The notes under the pieces were generated by a model that did no database searches, had not been told where the DNA came from, and was given only the letters and a program-made list of their open reading frames with translations. From Paenibacillus allorhizosphaerae (lineage in GTDB: Bacteria; Bacillota; Bacilli; Paenibacillales; NBRC-103111): a stretch of DNA of 32,431 bases. A program made the position numbers and the translations under genes. The stretch is taken from positions 1-32,431 of the forward strand of contig NZ_CAJVCE010000044.1 of the NCBI RefSeq assembly GCF_910594985.1, given 5' to 3'. This document shows positions 1 to 6,884 of this stretch, piece after piece; position 1 is the stretch's first letter, and each line of letters begins with the position of its first letter.

Positions 1-232
1 TCGTAACCATCTTGATTTCACATAAATTCTATGAAGCACAGTTTTTAAAAAAACACTAAAGCTGGGCTTAGTTTCGTATTGCCAATTTTAGATCTATGCT
101 ATGTGAAATTTTCGGGGTAGTTCAACGCCGAGCAGGACATATGTACAAACTCAGTTAATTTGTGAAGATGTAAAATGACTCTCAGGCCGGGAATGTTCTC
201 CTGGATAGCGGTAGCCTCTAAAGGTGCATGGG
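1..232. other. Gene-free left flank
   Basis: No open frame with a ribosome site or recognisable protein is visible. The stretch is AT-rich and ends at the hairpin at 233-266. The interval between that hairpin and the next one at 552 also shows nothing beyond an unsupported 81-codon frame lacking a Shine-Dalgarno sequence. Confidence 0.5.
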
Positions 233-266
233 AAAATAGACGGCTATTAGTACAGCCGTCTATTTT
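233..266. terminator. Perfect 13-bp hairpin, probable terminator
   Basis: The arm AAAATAGACGGCT (233-245) pairs perfectly with AGCCGTCTATTTT (254-266) across an 8-nt loop. The stem base is A-rich on one side and T-rich on the other, so it could end transcription in either direction. The gene it serves lies outside the window or is lost. Confidence 0.7.
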
Positions 267-551
267 TCGGGGTATGTCACTAACATGGAGGTTGGCGGAC
301 TCCCACTTTATCTTATGCTAGTTTAGCTAATACGGTCTGCTTATTTCCCCTTCGGCAAGCCCATTTTTTTGTATTGCCCAATCTCGACAGGGCTAGTATT
401 CATAAAATACATAAGCTTAAATTGGGGGGGAGGCGGATCCATGAGTTGCGTAAGAGGCTTTACCAGCACTGGTGTAATTCTTGTCCTGTACATTCTTTTA
501 GTTATTGTTTTAACTTCTTGGTGTATCTAATTTCCAAAGTCTATAAAAACG

Positions 552-583
552 AAAGACCCGTAAGCAACAATGCGGGTCTTTTT
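552..583 (+). terminator. Rho-independent terminator-like hairpin
   Basis: AAAGACCCG (552-560) pairs with CGGGTCTTT (573-581), and the T-run continues to 583. The A-rich stretch at 545-549 makes a bidirectional terminator possible. No intact gene ends immediately before it. Confidence 0.65.
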
Positions 584-611
584 ATAGTGTATGAGCTTAC
601 AGGTGTATCGA

Positions 612-632
612 GAAAATAAAGTATTAGACTGG
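612..632 (+). repeat. Left copy of a 21-bp inverted repeat
   Basis: This 21-bp sequence ends in TAAAGTATTAGACTGG and occurs again, identical but on the other strand, at 3197-3217. The two copies bracket the SDR, epimerase and MerR genes. Related copies follow at 682-699 and 733-754. Confidence 0.7.
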
Positions 633-681
633 AAAGCTTGATATTACGGGCTTTGAGAAAAGAAAAAGCGTCAGCTTGTTG

Positions 682-699
682 GAAAATAGGATTAGACTG
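682..699 (+). repeat. Degenerate copy of the same repeat
   Basis: GAAAATAGGATTAGACTG matches the repeat at 612-632 except for a short internal change. It lies about 70 bp after the first copy and about 50 bp before the third, so the left side carries a small array. Confidence 0.5.
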
Positions 700-714
700 A
701 CCCCAGAAATCGTA

Positions 715-761
715 ACAGCGACAGACTTGGACGAGAAAATAAAGTCCTAGACTGTCGCTGT
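715..761. repeat. Long hairpin containing a third repeat copy
   Basis: ACAGCGACAG (715-724) pairs perfectly with CTGTCGCTGT (752-761), and the pairing continues inward with two mismatches to a stem of about 18 bp. The loop and inner right arm contain GAAAATAAAGTCCTAGACTG, a variant of the 612-632 repeat. T-rich sequence follows (762-766), so it could also act as a terminator. Confidence 0.65.
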
Positions 762-904
762 ATTTTTGAAGTATCGCATCCGTAAGTGGAATAAAAATCT
801 CAATGTTCCAGCACAAAAGATTCAACTTGAGCGATTAATACAATTATTTCTTAACTGTGCCCAATATCAATTCACCCTGTTCAAGGATCGATTGACGAAT
901 AGGA

Positions 905-1624
905 TTACGAAAGGATCGCGCCACCCTCGATATGAATGACAGTTCCAGTCGTAAATGTATTATTTGCCAAGTACACATATGCCTCGGCAATTTCCTCAGG
1001 CTTTGCAATATGCTTCAGCAACATTGACTGAGCAATCGCTTGAAACATCGCTTCGCGACTTTCCTCGTCCATCCCACTAAATATGGGTGTATCCACTACA
1101 CCCGGCGATACTGCGTTGATTCGAATCGGCGCCAAATCCACCGCCAAGCCACGAACAAGCCCTTCAATTGCTGAGTTGATCGCAGCCACCGTCGAGGTGC
1201 CTTGTGCCGGGCGTATGCTAAATGCACCGGAGGTCAACGTGATTGACCCGGACTTCTTGATGAAAGGCAATGCGGCTTTCACAGTCAAGTATTGTCCCCA
1301 GAACTTGCTATCAAAGGCTGCCCTTGCAGTATCGATGGGCAAAGCATCAAAGGATGTCATGGCCGAATCTCCGGCAGCCGTAACGACGAGGTGCTCGAAG
1401 GGTCCAAAATTCTTAAAGAATTGTTTCGTCTGGCTTTCATCCCGGAAATCAAGTACGTGCCCTTGTGCCTTCTGACCAAGCTTCTTCTTCGCTTCATCTA
1501 CTTTGTTTTGTGACCGGCTGGCGACGATGACCTGAGCACCTTGAGTAAGGAGTGATTTCGCGACCGCCAGGCCAATACCCGAAGTACCGCCTACGATGAC
1601 GGCACGATGATTTTGCAATGACAT
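905..1624 (-). CDS. SDR-fold protein lacking the usual catalytic pair
   Basis: This 239-residue protein has the short-chain dehydrogenase/reductase fold. The nucleotide-binding motif GGTSGIG is at about residues 12-18, the start of the second strand (VIVASRSQNK) follows, and the segment NAVSPGVVDTPIF comes after the active site. The position that should read YxxxK reads VAAIN, so both catalytic Tyr and Lys are missing. This is known for the Lin1944-like SDR subgroup, whose function is undetermined. It may bind NAD(P) as a sensor or partner, or use other residues. The start is supported by AAGGAGG about 8 bases upstream of ATG. It lies 28 bases downstream of the epimerase-like gene on the same strand, so the two are probably co-transcribed from the MerR-type promoter at 2580-2610. 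Confidence 0.88.
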   Translation of the reverse strand: MSLQNHRAVIVGGTSGIGLAVAKSLLTQGAQVIVASRSQNKVDEAKKKLGQKAQGHVLDFRDESQTKQFFKNFGPFEHLVVTAAGDSAMTSFDALPIDTARAAFDSKFWGQYLTVKAALPFIKKSGSITLTSGAFSIRPAQGTSTVAAINSAIEGLVRGLAVDLAPIRINAVSPGVVDTPIFSGMDEESREAMFQAIAQSMLLKHIAKPEEIAEAYVYLANNTFTTGTVIHIEGGAILS

Positions 1625-1652
1625 GTTTTAAACCTCCTTATTGGATGGGCGT

Positions 1653-2537
1653 TCAGCTGTTAAAGTAGTGACCCTTTTCGAGGTCCGGAATCAGCGCAGG
1701 GTGCATTGGCCGCCATCCCAAGCGTTCCTGGGTCAATGCGCTTGACGTCGGGTTGTCGGCTGACACGGCGAAGGAAAGCCAGCCGAAGTGAGCGTCTGCT
1801 TCTTCGTGAGAAATGCTGATCACCGGCAGGTTCAGGTGGCGACCGATGACGCTGGCGATATCGCGGAAGGGCACACCCTCATCGGTGACCCCGTGCAACC
1901 GTGAGCCCGCCGGCGCGGCTTCTACCGCCAACCGGAACAGGCGCGCCGCATCGAGACGATGCACAGCCGGCCAACGGTTTGACCCGTCGCCGATGTAGGC
2001 AGAGACCCCTTTGGTGCGCGCGATGTCAATAAGTGTCTTGACGAAGCCATGATCACCCGGACCGTGTACCGACGGTGCGAGACGGATGACCGATGATCGC
2101 ACTCCGCGCTCAACCAGCGCGATCGCCGCTTTCTCGGAGTGCCGTGGTGTTGTCGGGAGCGGCGTGTCTTCTTCCGTCCCGACACGTCCCGGCGTGAGCA
2201 TGAGCGTTCCTGAGGTGACAACGAATGGTTTGTCTGTGCCCTGGAGCGCTGCTCCGATCGCCTCGATAGCCTGCCTATCGGTTTCCGCGGCGGCTGCATA
2301 GTCCGAGAAGTCGTGAATGAATGCAAGATGGATAACGCTGTCCGCAGCGGTGGCACCGTCGTGCAGGCTGTCAAGGACATCTAGGGCACCTCGATGTATG
2401 TCTGCTCCAGCGGCTTTCAATGCTGCGGCAGCCTCGTCCGAGCGGGCAAGCCCGACGACTTGATGCCCTGCAGCGAGGAGCTCGCGAACAACAGCGGATC
2501 CGATGAATCCGGTTGCTCCCGTGACAAAAATACGCAT
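1653..2537 (-). CDS. NAD-dependent epimerase/dehydratase-like protein (atypical SDR)
   Basis: The 294-residue protein opens with the Rossmann motif TGATGFIG (about residues 6-13), followed by LARSDEAAAAL, as in atypical or extended SDRs of the SDR_a7 type. The substrate cannot be read from sequence; oxidoreductase or sugar-nucleotide-like activity in the cytoplasm is likely. ATG is preceded by GAGGAGG with good spacing. The DNA is visibly richer in G+C than everything around it, and its codon use (many GCC, CGC, GAC) resembles a high-GC actinobacterial or proteobacterial gene, suggesting recent transfer. It is the first gene of a two-gene operon and diverges from the MerR regulator. Confidence 0.88.
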   Translation of the reverse strand: MRIFVTGATGFIGSAVVRELLAAGHQVVGLARSDEAAAALKAAGADIHRGALDVLDSLHDGATAADSVIHLAFIHDFSDYAAAAETDRQAIEAIGAALQGTDKPFVVTSGTLMLTPGRVGTEEDTPLPTTPRHSEKAAIALVERGVRSSVIRLAPSVHGPGDHGFVKTLIDIARTKGVSAYIGDGSNRWPAVHRLDAARLFRLAVEAAPAGSRLHGVTDEGVPFRDIASVIGRHLNLPVISISHEEADAHFGWLSFAVSADNPTSSALTQERLGWRPMHPALIPDLEKGHYFNS

Positions 2538-2579
2538 ATTGAATTCCTCCTCAAATGAAAAACATTACTTTCAAGTGAA

Positions 2580-2610
2580 ATGATAAAGTATAGAGTACAC
2601 TCGATAGCAA
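2580..2610 (-). promoter_or_regulatory. MerR-type promoter with dyad operator
   Basis: On the minus strand, TTGCTA (2605-2610) is a -35 and TATCAT (2580-2585) a -10, separated by exactly 19 bp. That over-long spacer is the hallmark of MerR-activated promoters. A dyad with half-sites TATAGAGT (2589-2596) and ACTCGATA (2599-2606) sits mostly within the spacer, one mismatch per arm, with a GAGT..ACTC core as in many MerR operators. It should drive the epimerase/SDR pair under control of the divergent regulator. Confidence 0.75.
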
Positions 2611-2628
2611 TACAATTCGAATCAATGT

Positions 2629-2634
2629 TATAAT
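2629..2634 (+). promoter_or_regulatory. -10 box immediately before the merR start
   Basis: A perfect TATAAT ends only 6 bases before the ATG at 2641. Transcription would begin at or next to the start codon, and there is no Shine-Dalgarno sequence between them, so the regulator mRNA may be leaderless. No good -35 was found; the expected position overlaps the MerR dyad, compatible with autoregulation. Confidence 0.55.
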
Positions 2635-2640
2635 AGAAAA

Positions 2641-3033
2641 ATGGAGAATAATTTTTCGAGCAAACAAGTTTCTGAAAAGACCGGATTAAGCATCCACACA
2701 TTGCGATATTATGAGCAAATAGGTTTAATTGACGGTATAGTACGGGACGAAAATGGATATCGCGAGTATTCAGAGTCCGATATCGTATGGTTCCAAGTTT
2801 TACGTTACTTTCGAGCGATGGGGATGCCCATCCGGGAGATGCAGGAGTTTATTGCCTTGCACAATAGTGAAGTCTCCACAATAACAGCTCGACGAGAATT
2901 CATGGAAAGTTATCGCAGTAAAGTTGTCGATCAAATGAAGGAGCTTGAAGAGACACTGGAGAAAATCGATGATAAAATCAATTTCTTCAAAAATCTGGAG
3001 GACTCGGATAAACTACAAAAGGACGGATATTAA
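2641..3033 (+). CDS. MerR family transcriptional regulator
   Basis: The 130-residue protein has the N-terminal winged helix of the MerR family: residues 6-27 form the recognition helix region, containing SKQVSEKTGLSIHTLRYYE, followed by GLI and a wing containing NGYREYSESD. The long dimerisation helix runs from about residue 85 to 118. There is no cysteine at all, so a thiol-based signal as in AdhR-like members is unlikely. It is divergently transcribed from the SDR-fold pair, whose promoter has the 19-bp spacer and dyad expected of a MerR target. The start lacks a ribosome site, and no alternative start is visible within the conserved domain. Confidence 0.9.
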   Translation: MENNFSSKQVSEKTGLSIHTLRYYEQIGLIDGIVRDENGYREYSESDIVWFQVLRYFRAMGMPIREMQEFIALHNSEVSTITARREFMESYRSKVVDQMKELEETLEKIDDKINFFKNLEDSDKLQKDGY

Positions 3034-3113
3034 AACCGTGATGGAACGTTAGCAATGAAGGACATCTGAACACAACACTACGGGCTGATGTACAAAGTCC
3101 ATAAAAGTGACAA

Positions 3114-3135
3114 AGGAGCTGCCGCGGCAGCTCCT
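3114..3135. repeat. 22-bp perfect palindrome
   Basis: AGGAGCTGCC followed by GC and GGCAGCTCCT forms a perfect palindrome 80 bp downstream of merR. No T-run follows. It resembles the GC-rich hairpins that accompany the dispersed repeat of this window but lacks the conserved tail. Confidence 0.6.
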
Positions 3136-3196
3136 CTTCCTAGTACATGTTCAAGCAAATTCTTCACCCTTCGGCCAGGTAGTTTAACGCTCCTCG

Positions 3197-3217
3197 CCAG
3201 TCTAATACTTTATTTTC
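3197..3217 (-). repeat. Right copy of the 21-bp inverted repeat
   Basis: This is identical to 612-632 on the opposite strand. It is preceded on its own strand by TAGACTGG, so that tail is itself duplicated here. With the left copies it encloses about 2.6 kb containing the SDR, epimerase and merR genes. Confidence 0.7.
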
Positions 3218-3364
3218 CCAGTCTACAATGTAGTGTAGTTCTTAAGATCAAAAATAACAAATGCTAGCATGCCGTTTAAAGCTATATGATTTCCAATTTT
3301 TCAAATAAACGTTCTAATTAAAGCATACATAAGAACATGTAGAGTTTCTTAGAATTTCCGAAAT

Positions 3365-3431
3365 CAACAATGCATGCTGCCACTAATTTTGCGGCAGCAT
3401 GCATTGTTGTTAAACTATCGTTTTCCGTTAG
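3365..3431 (+). repeat. Dispersed hairpin repeat, copy 1
   Basis: A perfect 17-bp stem (3365-3381 with 3393-3409) encloses an 11-nt loop and is followed directly by the conserved tail CTATCGTTTTCCGTTAG (3415-3431). It is the clearest copy of a repeat found ten times in the gene-free parts of the window. Between it and 3660 no supported gene is seen. Confidence 0.75.
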
Positions 3432-3669
3432 CTGAACAGCCTGCAGGATTTTCAGACGAATTCCTTTTTAGAGAGGTTCAATCTTTATCCCTGCACAATA
3501 AGAATAAGCAACCTTACGGGAATGCGGGTATCCGAACTCAATACCAAGTTATTTTTCAAAATTTACGCTTCCGAATCCATGAGACCGATGAATTCTCGGA
3601 TCGGCTGTCGTCTATATAAACGAAGGCATAAATGAACACAAACTAATTTGACGAAGAGGTGTTTTGAAA

Positions 3670-4086
3670 ATGGCATTAACGTCCGCATTCACGAGCTTCA
3701 ACCTGCCTGTAAAAAACGTAGAACAATCGAAAGCGTTCTTCACCGGACTCGGATTCGAGCTCAACCCGCAATTCCCCGAGAACGAGAATTCGGTAGCCAT
3801 CGTGATCGGCGACAACCTGCAGGTCATGCTGATCAATCAAGCATTCTTTAATACGCTCACGGAGAAGGAATCCGTCGATACGAGCAAGTATGCGCAGATG
3901 ACGATCGCATTGGCCTTCGAGAGCCGGGAAAAGGTCGATGAAATCGTGAATACCGCGGTCTCCTTGGGCGGGAAATTGCACGCTGAACCTGAAGATCATG
4001 GGTTCATGTATCATTGGGGCTTCGTGGACTTGGACGGCCATCTGTGGGCCATTAACTACATGAACATGGATGCGGCACAAGGTTAA
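3670..4086 (+). CDS. VOC family protein (glyoxalase/bleomycin-resistance fold)
   Basis: The 138-residue cytoplasmic protein has the vicinal-oxygen-chelate fold in two beta-alpha-beta-beta-beta halves. The first half has FNLPVKNVEQSKAFF, and the second ends in HWGFVDLDGHLWAINYMN, typical of PhnB/glyoxalase-like members. Substrate is unknown. The ATG at 3670 is preferred over TTG at 3664 because AGAGGTG (3655-3661) is 8 bases from the ATG but only 2 from the TTG. It converges on the SRPBCC and sigma-factor genes, sharing a terminator with them. VOC, SRPBCC and ECF-sigma genes are often neighbours. A broken second copy of its C-terminal end lies at 5702-5808. Confidence 0.9.
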   Translation: MALTSAFTSFNLPVKNVEQSKAFFTGLGFELNPQFPENENSVAIVIGDNLQVMLINQAFFNTLTEKESVDTSKYAQMTIALAFESREKVDEIVNTAVSLGGKLHAEPEDHGFMYHWGFVDLDGHLWAINYMNMDAAQG

Positions 4087-4125
4087 GGCTAACGGAGAGC
4101 ACGCTCGTACTAGGGTTCAAAAAGA

Positions 4126-4154
4126 AAGACGCCGGGCATCTTCCCCGGCGTCTT
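4126..4154. terminator. Bidirectional terminator between convergent genes
   Basis: AAGACGCCGGG (4126-4136) pairs perfectly with CCCGGCGTCTT (4144-4154). The A-rich stretch on its left gives a T-run for the minus-strand SRPBCC gene; the right flank is T-rich for the VOC gene. Confidence 0.8.
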
Positions 4155-4165
4155 CTTCGCGATGA

Positions 4166-4591
4166 TTAGTTTTGTTCGGTATAGGCTTTGAAATTGTCCA
4201 TGATCGCTTGCCAGCCTGCTTGCTGGAACTCGACGGGATTGGAGCTTTCCGCGTCGAACGTTTCAATGACCTTCGTCTCATTCCCTTGATCGACGAAAGC
4301 AATATCCACTCTTCTTCCGTCTTCCATGGTGTAGCCGATCGCCTCATGCCGATTCACAACATCGTAGACGCCGCCAAAATCAAAGCCCATGCTGCCATCC
4401 TTCGCTTCCATCCGTGTCAGAAACTTGCCGCCGACCCGCAGATCGTTTTCGGCTCTCGGCGCATGCCAGTCCTCGGACGCTTGATTCCACTTCGTGATGT
4501 GATCCGGCTCGGTCCAATAGCGCCATACCTTCTCGACAGGGGCTTGAATGACGGCTTGCACGGTTACTTTCGTCGGTTGACTCGTTTCCAT
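4166..4591 (-). CDS. SRPBCC/AHSA1 domain protein
   Basis: The 141-residue protein is a single START/Bet v1-type domain of the Hsp90-activator-like (AHSA1) family. The opening strand and helix read VQAVIQAPVEKVWRYWTEPD, followed by ITKWNQ, and the C-terminal helix reads PVEFQQAGWQAIMDNFKAY. Such domains form a hydrophobic pocket; the ligand is unknown and no catalytic residues can be assigned. It lies 76 bp downstream of the ECF sigma gene on the same strand with its own GAGAGGTG ribosome site. It is therefore probably a member of the sigma-factor operon. Confidence 0.9.
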   Translation of the reverse strand: METSQPTKVTVQAVIQAPVEKVWRYWTEPDHITKWNQASEDWHAPRAENDLRVGGKFLTRMEAKDGSMGFDFGGVYDVVNRHEAIGYTMEDGRRVDIAFVDQGNETKVIETFDAESSNPVEFQQAGWQAIMDNFKAYTEQN

Positions 4592-4667
4592 TTTAAATAG
4601 ACACCTCTCTCATGATATTCGTCGTTTGGTTATTCTCAATGATATAGACGTAAGCCAATGACGAAAT

Positions 4668-5624
4668 TCATTGGTCAATTCGCTCAGGCAGCCCAAATCG
4701 CGAAAATAATGGCGTATGAATGAAGTTTTGAACGTGCAGGATTTGATTTTCTTTGGTTTCGATGACGTGGATGCCCCAGGGTACCAGGCCAGAGCCCTCT
4801 TTGCCCGGCATATACTGGGCCAACGCCGGATAACCGCCATTCACCGTAATGGGCACTAATCGCGAACCTTCGCAATGCCAGCGAGTAAGCGAATAGAAGG
4901 CGGACAAATCTTCCTTGCCGCGGATCCACATCTCGAAGGGCGGCATCGACATGCAGCCTTCCTCGTGGAACAACGCGACGAGCGCAGCAATATCGAATTG
5001 CTCGAAGGCCTCCACATACCGGGACAGCAGCTGCTGCTCCGGTTGAACGTCCATGCTGCTGAGCTCATCCGAGCGAAGCTGCGCCCGGTCCATCGTCTCT
5101 CGGGCTCTTTGCAAGGCGCTGTTCACCGCTGCCGGCGACATCGCCAACGTTTCCGCGATCTGCTTGGAGGACCATTCAAATACATCCTTCAAAATGAGTA
5201 CCGCGCGCTGCCGCGGAGGCAAGGTCTGCAGGAGAGCGATGAAGCACAGTTGAAGGGTATCTCTGCGGACGAGCCGATCCTCCGGATTGCCCCCAAAGTC
5301 GGGAGACGGCCAGATCCAGGCAGAGTCCGGCAGCGTGTCGCGCGGCTCGACGATGGCGACGGCAGGGTCGAACAGGTCAACGGGAAGCGCGCGGCGTTTG
5401 GATTGTCTCAGCTTGTCCAAGCACAGGTTGGAGGCAATCCGATAGACCCAAGTTTTGAACGAGGAATCCTGTCTGAACGTGCTCCAGCTCTGCCAGACCC
5501 GAATACTCGTCTCCTGAACGGCATCGTCCGCATCGTCCATGGAGCCTAGCATTCGGTAACAGAACGAGGTTAAGCCCGGCTTCAAGCTTGCAAATAATGG
5601 TTCGTCAAATGCGGTCTCGTTCAT
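4668..5624 (-). CDS. ECF sigma factor with C-terminal SnoaL-like domain (SigG/SigX5 type)
   Basis: The 318-residue protein has sigma-70 region 2 at about residues 11-75 (DADDAVQETSIRVWQ, then FKTWVYRIASNLCLDKLR) and region 4 at about 125-180 (LPPRQRAVLILKDVFEWSSKQIAETL, then SPAAVNSALQRAR). A SnoaL/NTF2-like domain follows at about 198-305. This architecture and length match the SigG/SigX5 family, in which the C-terminal domain probably replaces a membrane anti-sigma factor as the regulator. No anti-sigma gene is adjacent, which fits. ATG is preceded by GGGAGG. It is followed by an SRPBCC gene and faces a VOC gene, a grouping common around these sigma factors. Confidence 0.92.
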   Translation of the reverse strand: MNETAFDEPLFASLKPGLTSFCYRMLGSMDDADDAVQETSIRVWQSWSTFRQDSSFKTWVYRIASNLCLDKLRQSKRRALPVDLFDPAVAIVEPRDTLPDSAWIWPSPDFGGNPEDRLVRRDTLQLCFIALLQTLPPRQRAVLILKDVFEWSSKQIAETLAMSPAAVNSALQRARETMDRAQLRSDELSSMDVQPEQQLLSRYVEAFEQFDIAALVALFHEEGCMSMPPFEMWIRGKEDLSAFYSLTRWHCEGSRLVPITVNGGYPALAQYMPGKEGSGLVPWGIHVIETKENQILHVQNFIHTPLFSRFGLPERIDQ

Positions 5625-5701
5625 CGCGGCCTCCCTTAACGATCTCCCCGAAGGGTGGTACCTTCATTATATGCAATGAAGCGGACAGCCTCAATAGAGT
5701 A

Positions 5702-5808
5702 AATAGGCAGGATTATGGGTTCATTTATCATGGGCCTTCGAGGACTTGGACGGCCATATGTGGGCGATCAACTTCATGAACAATACTGCGTCGGAAGGCC
5801 AGGCATAA
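5702..5808 (+). pseudogene. Frameshifted C-terminal remnant of a second VOC gene
   Basis: The DNA closely follows the end of the VOC gene at 4000-4086. It encodes YGFIYHG, then after a one-base loss FEDLDGHMWAINFMNNTASEGQA and a stop. No start or N-terminal half is present; the sequence begins within the sigma-factor upstream region. It is evidence of an earlier duplicated or second VOC gene, now mostly deleted, beside the sigma-factor operon. Confidence 0.75.
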
Positions 5809-5904
5809 CGAAGAGCATCAACGTTATAATATAAATCCAAAGACGCTGAGCGCATATGCCCGGCGATTTCATCGTTCTCGCACAACAATCGTTCGAGTGG
5901 TCTC

Positions 5905-6384
5905 CACTTTCTCGCTTAAAAATACTTCGTTCACCCATTCGCAAGCATGCCGAGAAAGCGTACAAGCTTCATCTGCAACAGCTACTGGCTGAATATGATC
6001 TGGCTATGGAGCAGTTGCAGGTAATCGAGGATGAAGTGGCCGCTGCACTGGCCCGGATTCCGCTAGCTAAGCCGATACTGGCGATGAAGGGCATGAGTAC
6101 CCTGGCTGTCGCCGGCATTCTGGGTGAGGCTGGAGACCTTAGCGGCTACGCACATGGCCATGCATTGCTGCGACACCATGCCGGCCTCAACCTAGCGGAA
6201 GCTAGCTCAGGCAAGTGGAAAGGTCAGATGTTCATCAGCAAACGGGGCCGACCGAGACTTCGTCATGCCTTGTTCATGGCAACCATGGCCCTCATCATGA
6301 ACGATGAAGCATTTAAACGACAACACGAAGCGCGGCGAAGCTTACGATCCAGATCGAGCTCTTCCTATGAAACAAGCAGCTTAA
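5905..6384 (+). mobile_element. Decayed IS110-family transposase fragment
   Basis: The translated frame shows the C-terminal Transposase_20 half of an IS110/IS1111-type enzyme: a coiled stretch (LLAEYDLAMEQLQVIEDEV), then MKGMSTLAVAGILGEAGDL, LRHHAGLNLAEASSG, ISKRGRPRLRHALF and ALIMNDEAF. The N-terminal RuvC-like DEDD domain is absent. After NDEAFKR the frame shifts, and the family's C-terminal tail reappears as GEAYDPDRALPMKQAA and a stop, implying an internal deletion as well. It cannot be active. The open frame extends upstream to 5856, but that part does not look like transposase. Confidence 0.8.
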
Positions 6385-6619
6385 TCGCTTCTCAATCGGC
6401 ATGAAAACTGGCTTATTCGCAGGATTTCAAGATTGCACGGAGTACCGGATTGCATTGAACAAAAAAGGCCCAGACCCGTACCGTTAGGATTACCGGCCTC
6501 CACCCTCTGGACAGGCGTGACGAAGTTCAACACGGAATGCCTGAGTGGACCAGTGGGCGTTAGCCCTGTAGCATGAATACGGTTTTCTCAGAAGTAACCT
6601 GATAGCCTTGAGTAACAAT
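6385..6619. other. Probable non-coding tail of the IS110 remnant
   Basis: No gene with a ribosome site is seen. The stretch directly follows the transposase remnant and may contain its former 3' non-coding end, but no terminal boundary could be identified. Confidence 0.35.
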
Positions 6620-6820
6620 CTAATTCTTGCTCTTGTACGGTACTTCCAACAGGATTTTATTGTTCTTGTCATAAACATTAATTCTCAATTCATTCATTTC
6701 AATTAATCCGAAATATACTCTATTCCAATTAGTCTGAATAATATTAGCCTCAATAACTTGATTATTCTTATCAATTATTTCAATTTTGTTTATTTCGGGA
6801 TCATCAGAGAACTCACTGGA
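6620..6820 (-). pseudogene. C-terminal fragment of an unrecognised AT-rich gene
   Basis: A minus-strand frame encodes about 65 residues of protein-like sequence (EINKIEIIDKNNQVIE, then NRVYFGLIEMNELRINVYDKNNKILLEV) with charged, alternating strand-like composition and low G+C. The frame continues upstream only into the terminator of the neighbouring gene, and no ribosome site precedes any start. It looks like the end of a gene whose beginning is lost. The family is not recognised; a small secreted or lipoprotein beta-domain is possible. Confidence 0.45.
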
Positions 6821-6832
6821 ATTGTCAAAAAT

Positions 6833-6869
6833 AAAAAAATCCCTGAACCTGATCAACAGGCAAGGGATT
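6833..6869 (-). terminator. Terminator of the collagen/Hcp-like gene
   Basis: On the minus strand AATCCCT pairs with AGGGATT (6863-6869 with 6838-6844), with a second inner CCTG/CAGG pairing, followed by a run of seven T (6833-6839). It starts about 15 bp after the stop of the gene at 6885. Confidence 0.85.
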
Positions 6870-6884
6870 ATTCTTTTATTAGAG

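Noticed and set aside
374..825. Two small overlapping frames before the SDR gene
   Set aside because: Neither has a ribosome site, they overlap on opposite strands, and the region is made of hairpins and repeats.
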